DNA from: Sporolactobacillus sp. THM19-2 | Lineage (GTDB): Bacteria > Bacillota > Bacilli > Bacillales > Sporolactobacillaceae | Reading direction: 5' to 3' | Assembly: GCF_004153195.1 (NCBI RefSeq) | Contig: NZ_SEMC01000003.1 | Coordinates: forward strand, 1 to 64,000 | DNA length: 64,000 nt | Shown: piece by piece, positions 46,724 to 56,124 of the stretch | Layout: every line of letters starts with the position of its first letter | Position numbering within the stretch: position 1 is the stretch's first letter | Notes under the pieces: model-generated | Databases searched by the model: none | Seen by the model: the letters and a program-made list of their open reading frames with translations, nothing else | Told to the model about the DNA's origin: nothing | Made by a program: the position numbers and the translations under genes

Positions 46724-47545
46724 TTATCTTTTCCAGTTCCAGGCATCCGTCTCATATTTTGTCCGTGCAAGTATCCGAACCTGTTCTTCTTCCGCCCGTG
46801 TGATGCCTTCTGTCTCCAGTTTTATGCCAAGGCCCTGCTCAAACCCTTGATAAAAAGCCTGTTTCACCTCATCCAGAGTGATTCTCCGGCGGGCAATCTC
46901 ATCGATCGTCACGGCTTTGTGCAGAAAAGCCTGCCTGGCGCGGTCGCGGACCCGATTGTTCGGGTAGATGAAACAATCGAAGAGTTCTTCCCTGTCGATA
47001 TCAATCGGGATAGATCCATGCTGAAGAATCATCCCTTTCTGCCGCGTCTGAGCACTTCCTGCTGCTTTTCTGCCTTCAACAACAAGTTCATACCATGACG
47101 CCTCTTCAAAGCAGACGGGTGAATGACTGTGGCTTTTTTTCTTTTCAGGTATGGCAAGTTCTGCGTGGAGGCCAAGATGGCTGAACCCTTTGAGCAATCC
47201 CTCTGAAATCAGTCGATAGGCACCGACAACACTTCCCGGCATATCCGGATCATCCTCCGGTATCAGGACACTGTAAGTCAGTTCATGATGATGAAGTACA
47301 GCCTGCCCGCCTGTCAGCCGGCGAACCAGTTTGATTCCGTGACGCCGGATTCCCTCGCTGCTGATTCTTCCTTTTGTTTTCTGAAAATAGCCGATGGAAA
47401 GGCCGGGCGGATCCCATCCGTAAAACCGGAGAACCGGCTTTTTTCTGCCGCCTGCTCCGCGATTCAGAAGATATTCATCAAGGGCCATATTATAGGCCGG
47501 GGTCTGCCTGCCTGAATCCATAAAAGACCAGTGATCTGACTGCAT
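46724..47545 (-). CDS. lipM: Octanoyl-[GcvH]:ACP octanoyltransferase LipM
   Basis: A 273-residue BPL/LplA/LipB-fold transferase that moves octanoate from ACP to GcvH. It follows B. subtilis LipM closely: WSFMDSGRQTPAYNMALDE at the N-terminus, RRLTGGQAVLHHHELTYSV as the substrate-binding segment, the nucleophilic Cys in SPVCFEEASWYELVVEGRKAAGSAQTRQKG, and LQHGSIPIDID. The ATG at 47545 is preferred to one ten codons upstream. It is the first gene of lipM-lipA; two palindromes bracket its likely promoter. Confidence 0.93.
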   Translation of the reverse strand: MQSDHWSFMDSGRQTPAYNMALDEYLLNRGAGGRKKPVLRFYGWDPPGLSIGYFQKTKGRISSEGIRRHGIKLVRRLTGGQAVLHHHELTYSVLIPEDDPDMPGSVVGAYRLISEGLLKGFSHLGLHAELAIPEKKKSHSHSPVCFEEASWYELVVEGRKAAGSAQTRQKGMILQHGSIPIDIDREELFDCFIYPNNRVRDRARQAFLHKAVTIDEIARRRITLDEVKQAFYQGFEQGLGIKLETEGITRAEEEQVRILARTKYETDAWNWKR

Positions 47546-47640
47546 CTTATCGTTTCGCCCCCAGGGGCAGTCCATAAAATGTTAGCGCTGCCATTATTCT
47601 GATTCTCTCACGTCGTCCTTCTCCTCTATCATATCAGGAA

Positions 47641-47706
47641 TTCCCCGTTAAGGGTAGCAGAATCATAGCAGCACGTCTTATCCGGCTGAACTTCCCCTTT
47701 AAGGGT
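47641..47706. promoter_or_regulatory. Paired palindromes bracketing a candidate lipM promoter
   Basis: TTCCCCGTTAAGGGT (47641-47655) and TTCCCCTTTAAGGGT (47692-47706) are 14/15 identical, each near-palindromic, and 51 bp apart. Between them on the minus strand are TTCAGC (47690-47685) and TATGAT (47667-47662) at 17-bp spacing. This is the layout of a promoter with two operators. The regulator is unknown. Confidence 0.55.
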
Positions 47707-47831
47707 CTGTATCATTGAAACATGGGATATGTTAAACTTAAAGGATAGATCATTTATGACGTTGCCGGTTCGGGAATTGCCCGACAGCTGCATCTTAAGG
47801 TTGTTCCGAAGTGAAAAGGAGATTATTGTAC

Positions 47832-50800
47832 GTGAAGTGTTACCTGCAATTGACTTTCATCCCTCAGATTGAAAAAGAGCAGAATTTTTTTCTCTGGCTG
47901 ACAGATGAAAACGGTCATCCGCTGCCGTTTCCGGGAACCGGTGAAGCGGAAGAAGCTGGACCCGAATGGCTGAAGGCAGGGTCGCCTTACCATCTGGTCC
48001 CGGCTCAGGCGTCCTTTATCAGCACCGACCGTACGTATCCGGTGTCCGGCGCTCTGTCAACAATGGAAAGCGTTTACCGGATGATCCGTCATCTGTGCCC
48101 GGCAGAACGGGTTTCGGATATAGCACCCGGCCAGACCATGCAATGGTTCGGTCATATCGCCGAAGCTGTATCACTGATCATTGATCAGGGCCAGTTCTAT
48201 CCGTATATGTATCACCTGGAAGATGCAGACCGAACCCGCAGCTACTTCTGCACCTGGTTGCCTGTCCCGGGCCCCCTTCTTCAGAGCGGGCTTTTTTCTG
48301 ACTGGCTCAGCCGGCTTCCCCATCTGTCCTTCGAAATTGCCGACCTGCAGGATGAACGCGTGCAGCAATGGCTCTATCTCATTGTCATTTACTGGATGAA
48401 TGCCCTTATCCGGCATCATACTGCCGCTTCTGAAATGAAGGGTCCTGATCACCTGACCGGACGACTGGAAAGATCTTTTCCCTTCAATTTTTCGGAAAAA
48501 CCGTGGATCACAACAGCTGATCCGGATCAGATTGAAAAACTGAATCTTCTGGAACTCGAAGTTGCCGAATGGGTGGAGCCGGCAGCCGGAAAAGAGTCCC
48601 GTAAATGGATAGCTGCACTGATCAATTTTAAAAAGAAGCAGAATAAGGAAAACTTTCTCCCAGACAGGCTGACTGTCTCACTCGAACCGGACCATCCGGA
48701 AGATCCATTTTCAGCCAATACGCTTTGGGCTTATGATGTCCACGTGTTCGGTACCCAGGACGGAGAACGACTCGAAAAACCACTGGAGGCATTTCGGAAT
48801 ACCATCGCACTGGCAGGCAAAAAATGGCTGGATAAGCAGCTGAAACAACTGAGCGATGCAGTTCCCGAAAAAGTGATGCAGCTGTTTGAAGGTTCGGGTC
48901 GCGGATACCTCAGTTCTCCCGACATCTCCGAACTTTATCAGCAGAAGGGTACACTTGAGACGTATGCTGTCAGGCTGCTTTTCCCGGCAGATCTGAAAAT
49001 CAGTGACAGCCCCGACACAGTATCTGTTGATCTGAGTATTCATTCAGCGCCCGGACAGGATGGATCACTGTTCAGTCTTGCCTCATTAATCAGTTACGAC
49101 TGGCGGATTTCCATAGGCGATCTTCAGCTGTCAGCTGAAACGTTCAGACAGCTTGTGAAAGCCAATCAGTCCTTCATCCGCCATGGCAACAAGTGGATTC
49201 ACCTGCCCAGACTCAAAATGGAGAAGGCCTTTCAGGAAATCAGCGACGCCATGGAGTTGTTTGAAAACCGGCCTGATGTCGCAGCAGCTCTGCGTCTGGA
49301 AGCGGTAACGCGCAGAAAGCGGAACCGGCTCACCCACATACGCATGACAGCCGATCTGGAAAATTATTTGAAAAATATCCTGAAAAAGCCCTCACGTACC
49401 GTTCCTGTTCCGTCAGGATTTACAGGCGAGCTCCGTCCCTACCAGAAAAAGGGATATACCTGGCTCGTCAACCTGCGACGGAGACATGTCGGCGGTTGTC
49501 TGGCAGATGATATGGGGCTGGGAAAAACGGTTCAGGCCATTGCCTATCTCGATTATTGCCGTCAGCTTCCTTCAAAGGAAGCACCGGATACCCCGTCCCT
49601 GATTATCTGTCCGACCTCGCTTGTTGCGAACTGGAAACACGAATTTAACACTTTTTCACCCGGGCTCGACATTTATATACACCATGGATCCGCCCGACTT
49701 CACGGTGATCGGCTGATGCAGCGGATCAGACAGGCCGATGTCGTCGTAACCAGTTATACGATTTACACCAAAGAGGCCTCCTGGTTTGAGCAGATCGTCT
49801 GGCGCAGCGCGATCCTTGACGAGGCTCAGGCGATCAAAAACCCGCACGCACAGAAAACACGTGCCCTGAGAACCATACGATGCGCGCACAGACTGGCTTT
49901 GACCGGCACGCCGATTGAGAACAGGCTTGAAGAACTCTGGTCCATCATGGATTTTTTGAATCCCGGCTATCTCGGTACGCTGGAACGGTTCCGCAGACAG
50001 TTTATCCGTCCGGTAGAGAAAAAGAACAGCCGCACGCGGGCAGCAGATCTGACCCGGATTATTCAGCCGTTTATTCTGCGCCGGGAAAAAACGGACAAAC
50101 GGATCATTCGTGATCTTCCTGATAAATTTGAAACCAAAAAAACCTGTTATCTCAGTAAAGATCAGGCTTCTCTTTATCAGTCTATTGTCAATCGGCTGGA
50201 ACAGAAAGTCAGATCTGCCGGCGGTATTCAGAGAAAAGGACTGATCCTGTCCGCGCTGACCCGGCTGAAACAGGTCTGTGATGACCCGGCCCTGATTATG
50301 AGTGGAGAGGGCGGTAAAAAAGCATCGGGAAAACTCGCACTCTTTTATGATCTTTTGGATCCGTTGTTCAGCCGCGGGAAAAAAGTCCTCGTTTTCACCC
50401 AATATGTCGGGATGGGAGAAAAATTGCTCCATGAAACGAAAAAAAGATATCCGGACGCTGATATCTCTTTCCTTCATGGATCTCTTTCGGCCAGAAAGCG
50501 GGAACAGTTCATCCGCAAATTCCAGGAAGATACCCAAGGCCCTGCCTGTTTTATCCTGTCCCTGAAAGCCGGTGGTGTCGGGATTAATCTGACAGCCGCA
50601 AGTTACGTCATTCACTATGACCGCTGGTGGAATCCGGCCGTCGAAGAACAGGCGACAGACAGAGCTTACCGTATCGGCCAGAAACATAATGTACAGGTGT
50701 ATAAATTAATCTGCAGCGGAACACTTGAGGAAAGGATCGACCAGCTGATTGAACAGAAAAAGACACTTCAGCAGCAGATCCTTAATAAAGGAGAAGGCTG

Positions 50801-50864
50801 GGTGACCGAACTGAGTGACAGTGAAATTTTCGATCTGATTCGATTAAGAGAAGGCGTGATGTAA
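47832..50864 (+). CDS. SNF2-family DNA-dependent ATPase (YwqA-like)
   Basis: A protein of about 1010 residues. The N-terminal half (about 1-500) is the bacterial SNF2-associated region without known activity. The SF2 ATPase follows: motif I DDMGLGKTVQ, motif II DEAQAIKN, motif III LTGTPIENRLEELWSIMDFL, then VLVFTQY, GVGINLTAASYVIHYDRWWNP and DRAYRIGQ. Such enzymes translocate on duplex DNA or remodel protein-DNA complexes; in B. subtilis the ywqA neighbour is also a SWIM protein. The GTG at 47832 follows AAGGAG by ten bases. It is not a restriction or phage-defence operon by context, though defence roles exist for distant relatives. Confidence 0.9.
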   Translation: MKCYLQLTFIPQIEKEQNFFLWLTDENGHPLPFPGTGEAEEAGPEWLKAGSPYHLVPAQASFISTDRTYPVSGALSTMESVYRMIRHLCPAERVSDIAPGQTMQWFGHIAEAVSLIIDQGQFYPYMYHLEDADRTRSYFCTWLPVPGPLLQSGLFSDWLSRLPHLSFEIADLQDERVQQWLYLIVIYWMNALIRHHTAASEMKGPDHLTGRLERSFPFNFSEKPWITTADPDQIEKLNLLELEVAEWVEPAAGKESRKWIAALINFKKKQNKENFLPDRLTVSLEPDHPEDPFSANTLWAYDVHVFGTQDGERLEKPLEAFRNTIALAGKKWLDKQLKQLSDAVPEKVMQLFEGSGRGYLSSPDISELYQQKGTLETYAVRLLFPADLKISDSPDTVSVDLSIHSAPGQDGSLFSLASLISYDWRISIGDLQLSAETFRQLVKANQSFIRHGNKWIHLPRLKMEKAFQEISDAMELFENRPDVAAALRLEAVTRRKRNRLTHIRMTADLENYLKNILKKPSRTVPVPSGFTGELRPYQKKGYTWLVNLRRRHVGGCLADDMGLGKTVQAIAYLDYCRQLPSKEAPDTPSLIICPTSLVANWKHEFNTFSPGLDIYIHHGSARLHGDRLMQRIRQADVVVTSYTIYTKEASWFEQIVWRSAILDEAQAIKNPHAQKTRALRTIRCAHRLALTGTPIENRLEELWSIMDFLNPGYLGTLERFRRQFIRPVEKKNSRTRAADLTRIIQPFILRREKTDKRIIRDLPDKFETKKTCYLSKDQASLYQSIVNRLEQKVRSAGGIQRKGLILSALTRLKQVCDDPALIMSGEGGKKASGKLALFYDLLDPLFSRGKKVLVFTQYVGMGEKLLHETKKRYPDADISFLHGSLSARKREQFIRKFQEDTQGPACFILSLKAGGVGINLTAASYVIHYDRWWNPAVEEQATDRAYRIGQKHNVQVYKLICSGTLEERIDQLIEQKKTLQQQILNKGEGWVTELSDSEIFDLIRLREGVM

Positions 50865-50865
50865 A

Positions 50866-51420
50866 GTGAAGGGGCTCATTTCGATACATGATCCTCAGCT
50901 GGCTGACTGGCTGATCCATTTTTCCGGGACAATAGACCGTACAAAATTCAGCAGAGGTTATGATTTTTGCCGCCGTAACCGTGTATGGGACTACCATGCT
51001 TCACAGACATCGATCCACGCCAATGTTGAAGACCGTCATTCGGAATTTTGCCAGGTCGATATCAGATGGGATGCAGCCCGCAGTGATCCTGCCGGCCCCC
51101 TCCCCCGGTACATGGACAAAAGAACTTTCCATTGCAGCTGCGGCGGAGAGCTGCCCTGTGAACATATTGCAGCCGTCATCATTTACCGGATCTCCGAGCT
51201 CGATAAATCAAAAAAGGTGCAGAAAATCTCTGCTGTTCTGCCTGTCAATGATGATTTTGAATATCAGAGGATGCTCTCTGTATTCGGAAAACAGATAAAA
51301 AAACAGACGCCTGCTTTTACCCGGTTTGATCCATCGAAACTCCGGATCCGTCCTGATTTTCAGAAGGAAGCCTGCCGTCTGATTGAAACCGCCATGAAGA
51401 GCATGCGCGAAGATCCGTGA
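50866..51420 (+). CDS. SWIM zinc-finger protein
   Basis: A 184-residue protein with a SWIM finger, CxC-x5-CxH: Cys90, Cys92, Cys98 and His100 in FHCSCGGELPCEHIAAVI. It begins with GTG one base after the SNF2 stop, so the two are translationally linked. SWIM domains often partner SWI2/SNF2 ATPases and bind DNA or protein. B. subtilis YwqB is, as I recall, much longer, so this is a short version that keeps mainly the finger. There is no sign of frameshift. Confidence 0.85.
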   Translation: MKGLISIHDPQLADWLIHFSGTIDRTKFSRGYDFCRRNRVWDYHASQTSIHANVEDRHSEFCQVDIRWDAARSDPAGPLPRYMDKRTFHCSCGGELPCEHIAAVIIYRISELDKSKKVQKISAVLPVNDDFEYQRMLSVFGKQIKKQTPAFTRFDPSKLRIRPDFQKEACRLIETAMKSMREDP

Positions 51421-51423
51421 GCT

Positions 51424-51506
51424 CCTGTTTTCGGATGGCTTCAGGTCGTAACAAGGCACGCTCCCTCTCCCGGGTCCGTAAGTCACCATCCCCTGCCGGA
51501 AAACAG
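51424..51506. other. Long inverted repeat after the SWIM gene
   Basis: CTGTTTTCGG (51424-51433) pairs with CCGGAAAACAG (51496-51506), extended by GATGG/CCATC, enclosing about 60 bases. No T-run follows on the plus strand. It may be a structured 3' end. The rest of 51421-51763 holds the hom promoter and leader. Confidence 0.4.
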
Positions 51507-51634
51507 ATGTGGTCCGGGCCTTCCTTTTTCCTGCGGCAGTGTGCTAAACTATTTTTAAACCCATTTTTTCGGTATGACACGCCTTAACACGACAGGCATA
51601 CGGATTTTAAAATGATTTTGCCATTAAGTGAATC

Positions 51635-51663
51635 TTGTTGTCTCTTTAGCTTCGGGTTATAAT
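51635..51663 (+). promoter_or_regulatory. Promoter of the hom-thrCB operon
   Basis: TTGTTG and TATAAT are exactly 17 bp apart. A start near 51670 gives a leader of about 94 nt. Confidence 0.75.
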
Positions 51664-51685
51664 GCAAGATATATATAGACAAAAA

Positions 51686-51720
51686 GCGCTTTCCGCCACC
51701 CGGAAATCAGCGAAAAGCGC
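51686..51720 (+). other. Hairpin in the hom leader
   Basis: TTCCG-CCACC-CGGAA (51691-51705) competes with the outer GCGCTTT / AAAGCGC pairing (51686-51692 / 51714-51720). It is too early for, and lacks, a T-run. A regulatory role is possible but unproven. Confidence 0.4.
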
Positions 51721-51763
51721 GGGGATGACCGGATAATCGCAAGTGTTACGGGGAGTGATGGGA

Positions 51764-53050
51764 TTGGAAAAAGTAACTGTGGGGCTGCTTGGTTTCGGTA
51801 CAGTAGGCACCGGTGTTGTCCGACTGTTGACCAGGGATCAGGAAAGACTGAAGAAGAGAACCGGTTGCAGAATTGATTTAAAAAAAGTTCTGGTCCGCAA
51901 TAAAAACAGACCCAGAAAGGTGCTTATTGACAATCGCAAGCTGACAACCGATATTTCAGATATACTGGATGATCCGGAAATTGATATCGTTATTGAGCTG
52001 ATCGGTGGAGTAGACAGAGCCTATCGCTATATTCTGCGCGCACTCCATGCCGGAAAAAATGTGATTACAGCTAACAAAGACCTGATGGCCACTTATGGTG
52101 AGGAACTCCTCATGTCAGCCAGGGAAAGGGATTGCGACCTCTATTACGAAGCCAGTGTGGCAGGAGGTATCCCCATTCTCAAAACCCTGACGGACAGTCT
52201 GGGGGCCGACCGGATCCGGAAAATGATTGGTATTGTCAACGGAACGACCAATTATATACTGAGTAAAATGAGTCATGACGGGCTGTCTTACGAAAAGGCC
52301 CTTTCATCCGCTCAGGCACTCGGTTTTGCCGAAGCAGATCCCACATCGGATGTTGAAGGTCTGGATGCCGCAAGAAAAATGGTCATCCTCAGCCACCTCG
52401 CCTACTCCATTCCAGTGACGATGGATGATGTGCGGATTGACGGCATTACCAATGTCACGCGTGAGGATATTATTTATGCCCATAAACTGGGCTATACAAT
52501 CAAACTCGTCGGTATATCAGAAGTCAGCAATGATGAAATTGATGTACGGGTTGCACCGACACTGTTACCGGATGATCATCCGCTTTCGTCTGTAGATAAC
52601 GAAAATAATGCGATCTACGTATACAGTGAAGCACTTGGTGAAACGATGTATTACGGGCCCGGCGCAGGTGAAGGCCCGACTGCAGTCTCCGTGATCTCGG
52701 ACCTGATGTCCATCGTGCGAAACATCCGTCTGGGCGTAACAGGAAAACATATTTTCCTGCCTAAGAAAGAAATGCATGCCCGAAAAGAAAGTCAGATGGA
52801 AAGCCAGTTTTTTGTCAGGCTGCATATTAAGGACGAGCCCGGCTCTTTTTCAAAGCTGACCGACTTATTTAAAGAACAGCATATCAGTCTTGAAAAGCTG
52901 TATCAGGAACCCATTGCCGGTGATCAGGCAGCAGAGGTTTCCATTATCACCCATAAAACCGGCAAGTTACTTTTCGAAAAATCTTTTGAAAAATTAAAAA
53001 GTCTGGATGTTGTGTTAAACATAAAATACTTTGGCGTTGAGAGGGGATAA
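51764..53050 (+). CDS. hom: Homoserine dehydrogenase
   Basis: A 428-residue enzyme reducing aspartate semialdehyde to homoserine. The N-terminal Rossmann motif is [13 protein letters not shown]. The catalytic domain contains [31 protein letters not shown] and [14 protein letters not shown]. The C-terminal ACT domain (about 345-428) should mediate threonine feedback. The TTG at 51764 has GGGGAG at eight-base spacing; the ATG at 51758 is only two bases from it, and a GTG lies at 51743. It is the first gene of hom-thrC-thrB. Confidence 0.95.
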   Translation: MEKVTVGLLGFGTVGTGVVRLLTRDQERLKKRTGCRIDLKKVLVRNKNRPRKVLIDNRKLTTDISDILDDPEIDIVIELIGGVDRAYRYILRALHAGKNVITANKDLMATYGEELLMSARERDCDLYYEASVAGGIPILKTLTDSLGADRIRKMIGIVNGTTNYILSKMSHDGLSYEKALSSAQALGFAEADPTSDVEGLDAARKMVILSHLAYSIPVTMDDVRIDGITNVTREDIIYAHKLGYTIKLVGISEVSNDEIDVRVAPTLLPDDHPLSSVDNENNAIYVYSEALGETMYYGPGAGEGPTAVSVISDLMSIVRNIRLGVTGKHIFLPKKEMHARKESQMESQFFVRLHIKDEPGSFSKLTDLFKEQHISLEKLYQEPIAGDQAAEVSIITHKTGKLLFEKSFEKLKSLDVVLNIKYFGVERG

Positions 53051-53054
53051 GCAA

Positions 53055-54116
53055 ATGGTCTGGAAGGGGCTTATGGAAAAATACAAAGATGTCCTGCCTG
53101 TGACAGAGAAGACACCACGGCTGACCTTACTGGAGGGGAATACACCCCTGATTCCGCTGGACAAACTATCAGAACAGCTGGAATGTGAGATCAGTGTGAA
53201 GTTCGAAGGGCTGAACCCGACCGGAAGTTTTAAAGACCGCGGGATGTTTCTTGCCGTTGCTAAAGCAAAAGAAGAAGGGGCTAAAGGAGTCATCTGCGCA
53301 TCAACAGGAAATACATCTGCTTCAGCTGCTGCATACAGTGCCCGCGCAGGTATGGACTGCATCATTGTGATTCCAAAGGGAAAAATTGCGCTCGGGAAAC
53401 TGGCCCAGTCGGTCATGTACGGTGCCCGTATTTTTGAAGTCGATGGCAATTTTGATCAGGCGCTTGACATCGTCCGGTATACCGGGGCTCACTCTGAATA
53501 TAAAATTGTGAATTCAATCAATCCTTATCGTCTTGAAGGGCAGAAAACAGGTGCCTACGAAATTGTTGAACAGCTGGGCGGTACAGCCCCGGATGTTCTT
53601 TGCATCCCGGTAGGCAATGCGGGCAATATCTCTGCTTACTGGAAAGGATTTAAGGAACTGCGCGACAAGCGGCAGATTGCCCCTCCGGAGATCCACGGTT
53701 TTGAGGCAGAAGGAGCTGCCGCCATCGTAAAGAACAAGGTGATCGAGCATCCCGAGACGATCGCGACTGCCATCCGTATCGGCAATCCGGCCAGCTGGAA
53801 ACTGGCCGTCGCTGCTGAAAAAGAATCCCATGGTGAGATTGATTATGTGACTGACATGCAGATTCTGGAAGCTTATAAGCGGATAGCCCGGACGGAAGGT
53901 GTATTTGCCGAGCCGGCTTCCTGTGCTTCGATCGCCGGACTGATCAAGCATATCAGCGCAGGTAAAATCAAAAAGGGATCAAAAATTGTCTGCATTCTGA
54001 CCGGAAACGGACTAAAGGATCCCGCTACCGCTATGGACACGCTGACTATTGAACCGACTGAGATCGGTGCGGAAAAATCCGCGGTCGTCGATTCACTCCG
54101 GCAGGTGGCAAAATGA
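53055..54116 (+). CDS. thrC: Threonine synthase
   Basis: A 353-residue PLP enzyme converting O-phosphohomoserine to threonine. The PLP lysine is Lys60 in GSFKDRGM, and the phosphate-binding loop is IPVGNAGN. The length matches the short Gram-positive type. The ATG at 53055 follows GAGGGG by eight bases; the upstream TTG is inside hom. It lies four bases after hom and overlaps thrB by four. Confidence 0.97.
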   Translation: MVWKGLMEKYKDVLPVTEKTPRLTLLEGNTPLIPLDKLSEQLECEISVKFEGLNPTGSFKDRGMFLAVAKAKEEGAKGVICASTGNTSASAAAYSARAGMDCIIVIPKGKIALGKLAQSVMYGARIFEVDGNFDQALDIVRYTGAHSEYKIVNSINPYRLEGQKTGAYEIVEQLGGTAPDVLCIPVGNAGNISAYWKGFKELRDKRQIAPPEIHGFEAEGAAAIVKNKVIEHPETIATAIRIGNPASWKLAVAAEKESHGEIDYVTDMQILEAYKRIARTEGVFAEPASCASIAGLIKHISAGKIKKGSKIVCILTGNGLKDPATAMDTLTIEPTEIGAEKSAVVDSLRQVAK

Positions 54117-55039
54117 TACATCCTCCCGCTTTCCAGATCAAAGTTCCGGGCAGTACGTCCAATCTCGGACCAGGTTTTGATTCAATCGGTATGGCCGTCA
54201 ATCGTTATCTTGTGCTGGATGCCCGGCAGGCAGACCGATGGCAGTTCAACTATGTGGATCAGCCTGACTTTCATCCTCCTGTTGCAGAAAATCTGATTTA
54301 CAGGACAGCGAAAAAACTTGCAGAACACTTCCAGGCATCTCTTCCTCCCTATGAAATCACCGTGCACAGTGATATTCCCCTTGCACGTGGTCTGGGAAGC
54401 AGTGGTGCAGCAATTATTTCCGGGATTGAACTGGCTGACTTTCTGCTTGACCTGAAGCTCAGCATAGAAGAAAAATCATGGCTCGCCTGCCGCACCGAAG
54501 GCCATCCGGATAATGTCACAGCCTCTCTGTACGGGGGGCTTGTGATATCCACCCAATCGACTGCGGCTGTCCATTCGGTTAAATTGCCCGTGCCTGATTT
54601 TGATTTTGTCACACTGATTCCTGATTTTGAACTGAAAACCAGTGATGCCCGTCATGTCCTGCCTGATGTCCTTCCCTTCCATCAGGCTATAGAAGGCAGC
54701 AGTGTGGCTAATGTACTGATCTGCGCTCTCTTGAGTCATAACGGCAAACTGGCCGGTCAGATGATGGAGAGTGATCATTTTCATCAACCGTACCGCGCGA
54801 AACTGATTCCCGACCTCGAGGGGATTTCTTCTCTTGCGAAGTCAGCCGGTGCATTCGGCACTTTCCTGAGCGGAGCCGGTCCGACCGTGATGTGTCTGGC
54901 CCCTCAGGGAAAAAGTTCTGCCATAAAGGAAAAACTGCAGACAGCTTTCCCGAATGACATCTGTGTCACCCTGCACCCCGTTTCAGAAGGGGCTGTCTCC
55001 AAGGTGACCGAAGCGGTGCCACGCACAGAAGATCAGTAA
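54113..55039 (+). CDS. thrB: Homoserine kinase
   Basis: A 308-residue GHMP-family kinase that phosphorylates homoserine. The ATP loop [12 protein letters not shown] (89-100) and the C-terminal [14 protein letters not shown] segment are present. The start overlaps the thrC stop (ATGA). It completes the threonine branch from homoserine. Confidence 0.97.
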   Translation: MIHPPAFQIKVPGSTSNLGPGFDSIGMAVNRYLVLDARQADRWQFNYVDQPDFHPPVAENLIYRTAKKLAEHFQASLPPYEITVHSDIPLARGLGSSGAAIISGIELADFLLDLKLSIEEKSWLACRTEGHPDNVTASLYGGLVISTQSTAAVHSVKLPVPDFDFVTLIPDFELKTSDARHVLPDVLPFHQAIEGSSVANVLICALLSHNGKLAGQMMESDHFHQPYRAKLIPDLEGISSLAKSAGAFGTFLSGAGPTVMCLAPQGKSSAIKEKLQTAFPNDICVTLHPVSEGAVSKVTEAVPRTEDQ

Positions 55040-55059
55040 CAGACCCGGCCCGGACACAT

Positions 55060-55103
55060 AAAACTCCCTCTTCTGCCAATAATAAGACAGAGAAGGGAGT
55101 TTT
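55060..55103 (+). terminator. Terminator of hom-thrCB
   Basis: AAAACTCCCTCTTCTG (55060-55075) pairs with CAGAGAAGGGAGTTTT (55088-55103) with one small mismatch. The 3' arm also contains the ribosome binding site of the next small gene. Confidence 0.75.
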
Positions 55104-55106
55104 CTT

Positions 55107-55199
55107 ATGAAAGTAAAAATTGGCTGGGGATTTATCTTTTTCTTTGCATGTTTACTGGGCATCTTATATGTTGTCTATCTCGTTGTCCACTCCCACTAG
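55107..55199 (+). CDS. Small membrane peptide, 30 residues
   Basis: A short frame beginning MKVKIGWGF and ending LVVHSH. It has a basic N-terminus followed by about 20 hydrophobic residues, the profile of a single-pass membrane peptide. GAAGGGAG lies seven bases before the ATG, but within the 3' arm of the thrB terminator, so translation would need readthrough or an open hairpin. No family is recognised. It is called coding on composition and ribosome binding site only. Confidence 0.45.
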   Translation: MKVKIGWGFIFFFACLLGILYVVYLVVHSH

Positions 55200-55211
55200 A
55201 CGCTCCGACCA

Positions 55212-55227
55212 TTGCAAACGTTTCCAA
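55212..55227. promoter_or_regulatory. cre-like palindrome downstream of the rpiR gene
   Basis: TTGCAAACGTTTCCAA contains TGCAAACGTTTCCA, a full match to TGNAANCGNTNNCA, the CcpA site pattern. It could equally be an RpiR operator. Confidence 0.45.
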
Positions 55228-55247
55228 TCCAATTATTTATAAACACT

Positions 55248-56087
55248 CTAACTCTGGAGAACAACACGTTCCTGTTCATTATGGCGGTCTTTCCTGACAC
55301 GTCGCATTACGTTAACAAAAAGGGCATCGATCAGTGTTAATTGTGCCGCCCGGGCGACATAAGATTCTGATCTGTAGTCGGCAGATACAGACACCGTGTG
55401 AAGAGACACATCCATCAGATCACTGAGTGCGGACTTCATAAATCCGGTCAGACCGATTGTCGGGCTCATCTTTGACTTTGCCGTTCTGGCAACCTGAAGC
55501 AAGTGCTTATCGGACGCTGAATACGAGATAAACACGGCCGCATCACGTTCACCCAGCTGAGAAGCCGAAAGCATCTGAAACTCATTATCCGACGGAGCAA
55601 AAGTCATCATGCCCGCCCGGACAAATTTACGGTGGGCTTCCTGAGCCATCATCGCCGAACCGCTGCTGCCAAAGAAGGCAATACGCCTGGCACCGGACAG
55701 GATGCTTACCGCCTGCTTAAAATGATCGCTGTTCAGGATCTGAAACGTGTTCTCAAGCGTGCGGATATTATCTCTGAAGACATGATCGGCAAGCAGCATC
55801 TCCTCGTCGCCGTCAAATCTAACCTTTTCCTGTTCAAGATGGCGGCTTTTGGCGATGTCTGCCGCCAGAACAATTTTCATTTCCTGGAATCCCTTGAATT
55901 CCAGCCTCCTGCAGAAACGGAAGACCGTCGCGTCAGCTACTTTAATTCTCGCCGACACCTGATTAATACTGCTGTGCACCGTCTCTTCCGGATCATTCAG
56001 AATATAATCGGCAATCCTTTTCTCCTTTTCGCTCAGGTGCGGGTATGCCGACTGAATGCGAATCAGGCATTGTTGCTGTGTCATCAT
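55248..56087 (-). CDS. MurR/RpiR-family transcriptional regulator
   Basis: A 279-residue regulator with an N-terminal HTH_6 domain (about 1-77; LSEKEKRIADYILNDPEE, ADATVFRFCRRLEFKGFQEMK) and a SIS sugar-phosphate-binding domain (about 110-250; RIAFFGSSGSAMMAQEA, AVFISYSASDKHLL). It should sense a phosphosugar. No sugar-catabolic gene is adjacent, so the target is not evident. Two ATGs follow GGGAGGGGAAGA; the first is used. Similar palindromes lie on both sides. Confidence 0.9.
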   Translation of the reverse strand: MMTQQQCLIRIQSAYPHLSEKEKRIADYILNDPEETVHSSINQVSARIKVADATVFRFCRRLEFKGFQEMKIVLAADIAKSRHLEQEKVRFDGDEEMLLADHVFRDNIRTLENTFQILNSDHFKQAVSILSGARRIAFFGSSGSAMMAQEAHRKFVRAGMMTFAPSDNEFQMLSASQLGERDAAVFISYSASDKHLLQVARTAKSKMSPTIGLTGFMKSALSDLMDVSLHTVSVSADYRSESYVARAAQLTLIDALFVNVMRRVRKDRHNEQERVVLQS

Positions 56088-56124
56088 TCTTCCCCTCCCT
56101 ATTTATATCATATCTTTATTGTAC

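Noticed and set aside
49656-50687. 343-codon open frame on the minus strand
   Set aside because: Antisense to the conserved SNF2 motor domain; no start signal.
47832-51420. Phage-defence island around the SNF2 gene
   Set aside because: Neighbours are lipoate and threonine biosynthesis genes; no nuclease, methylase or other defence genes accompany it.
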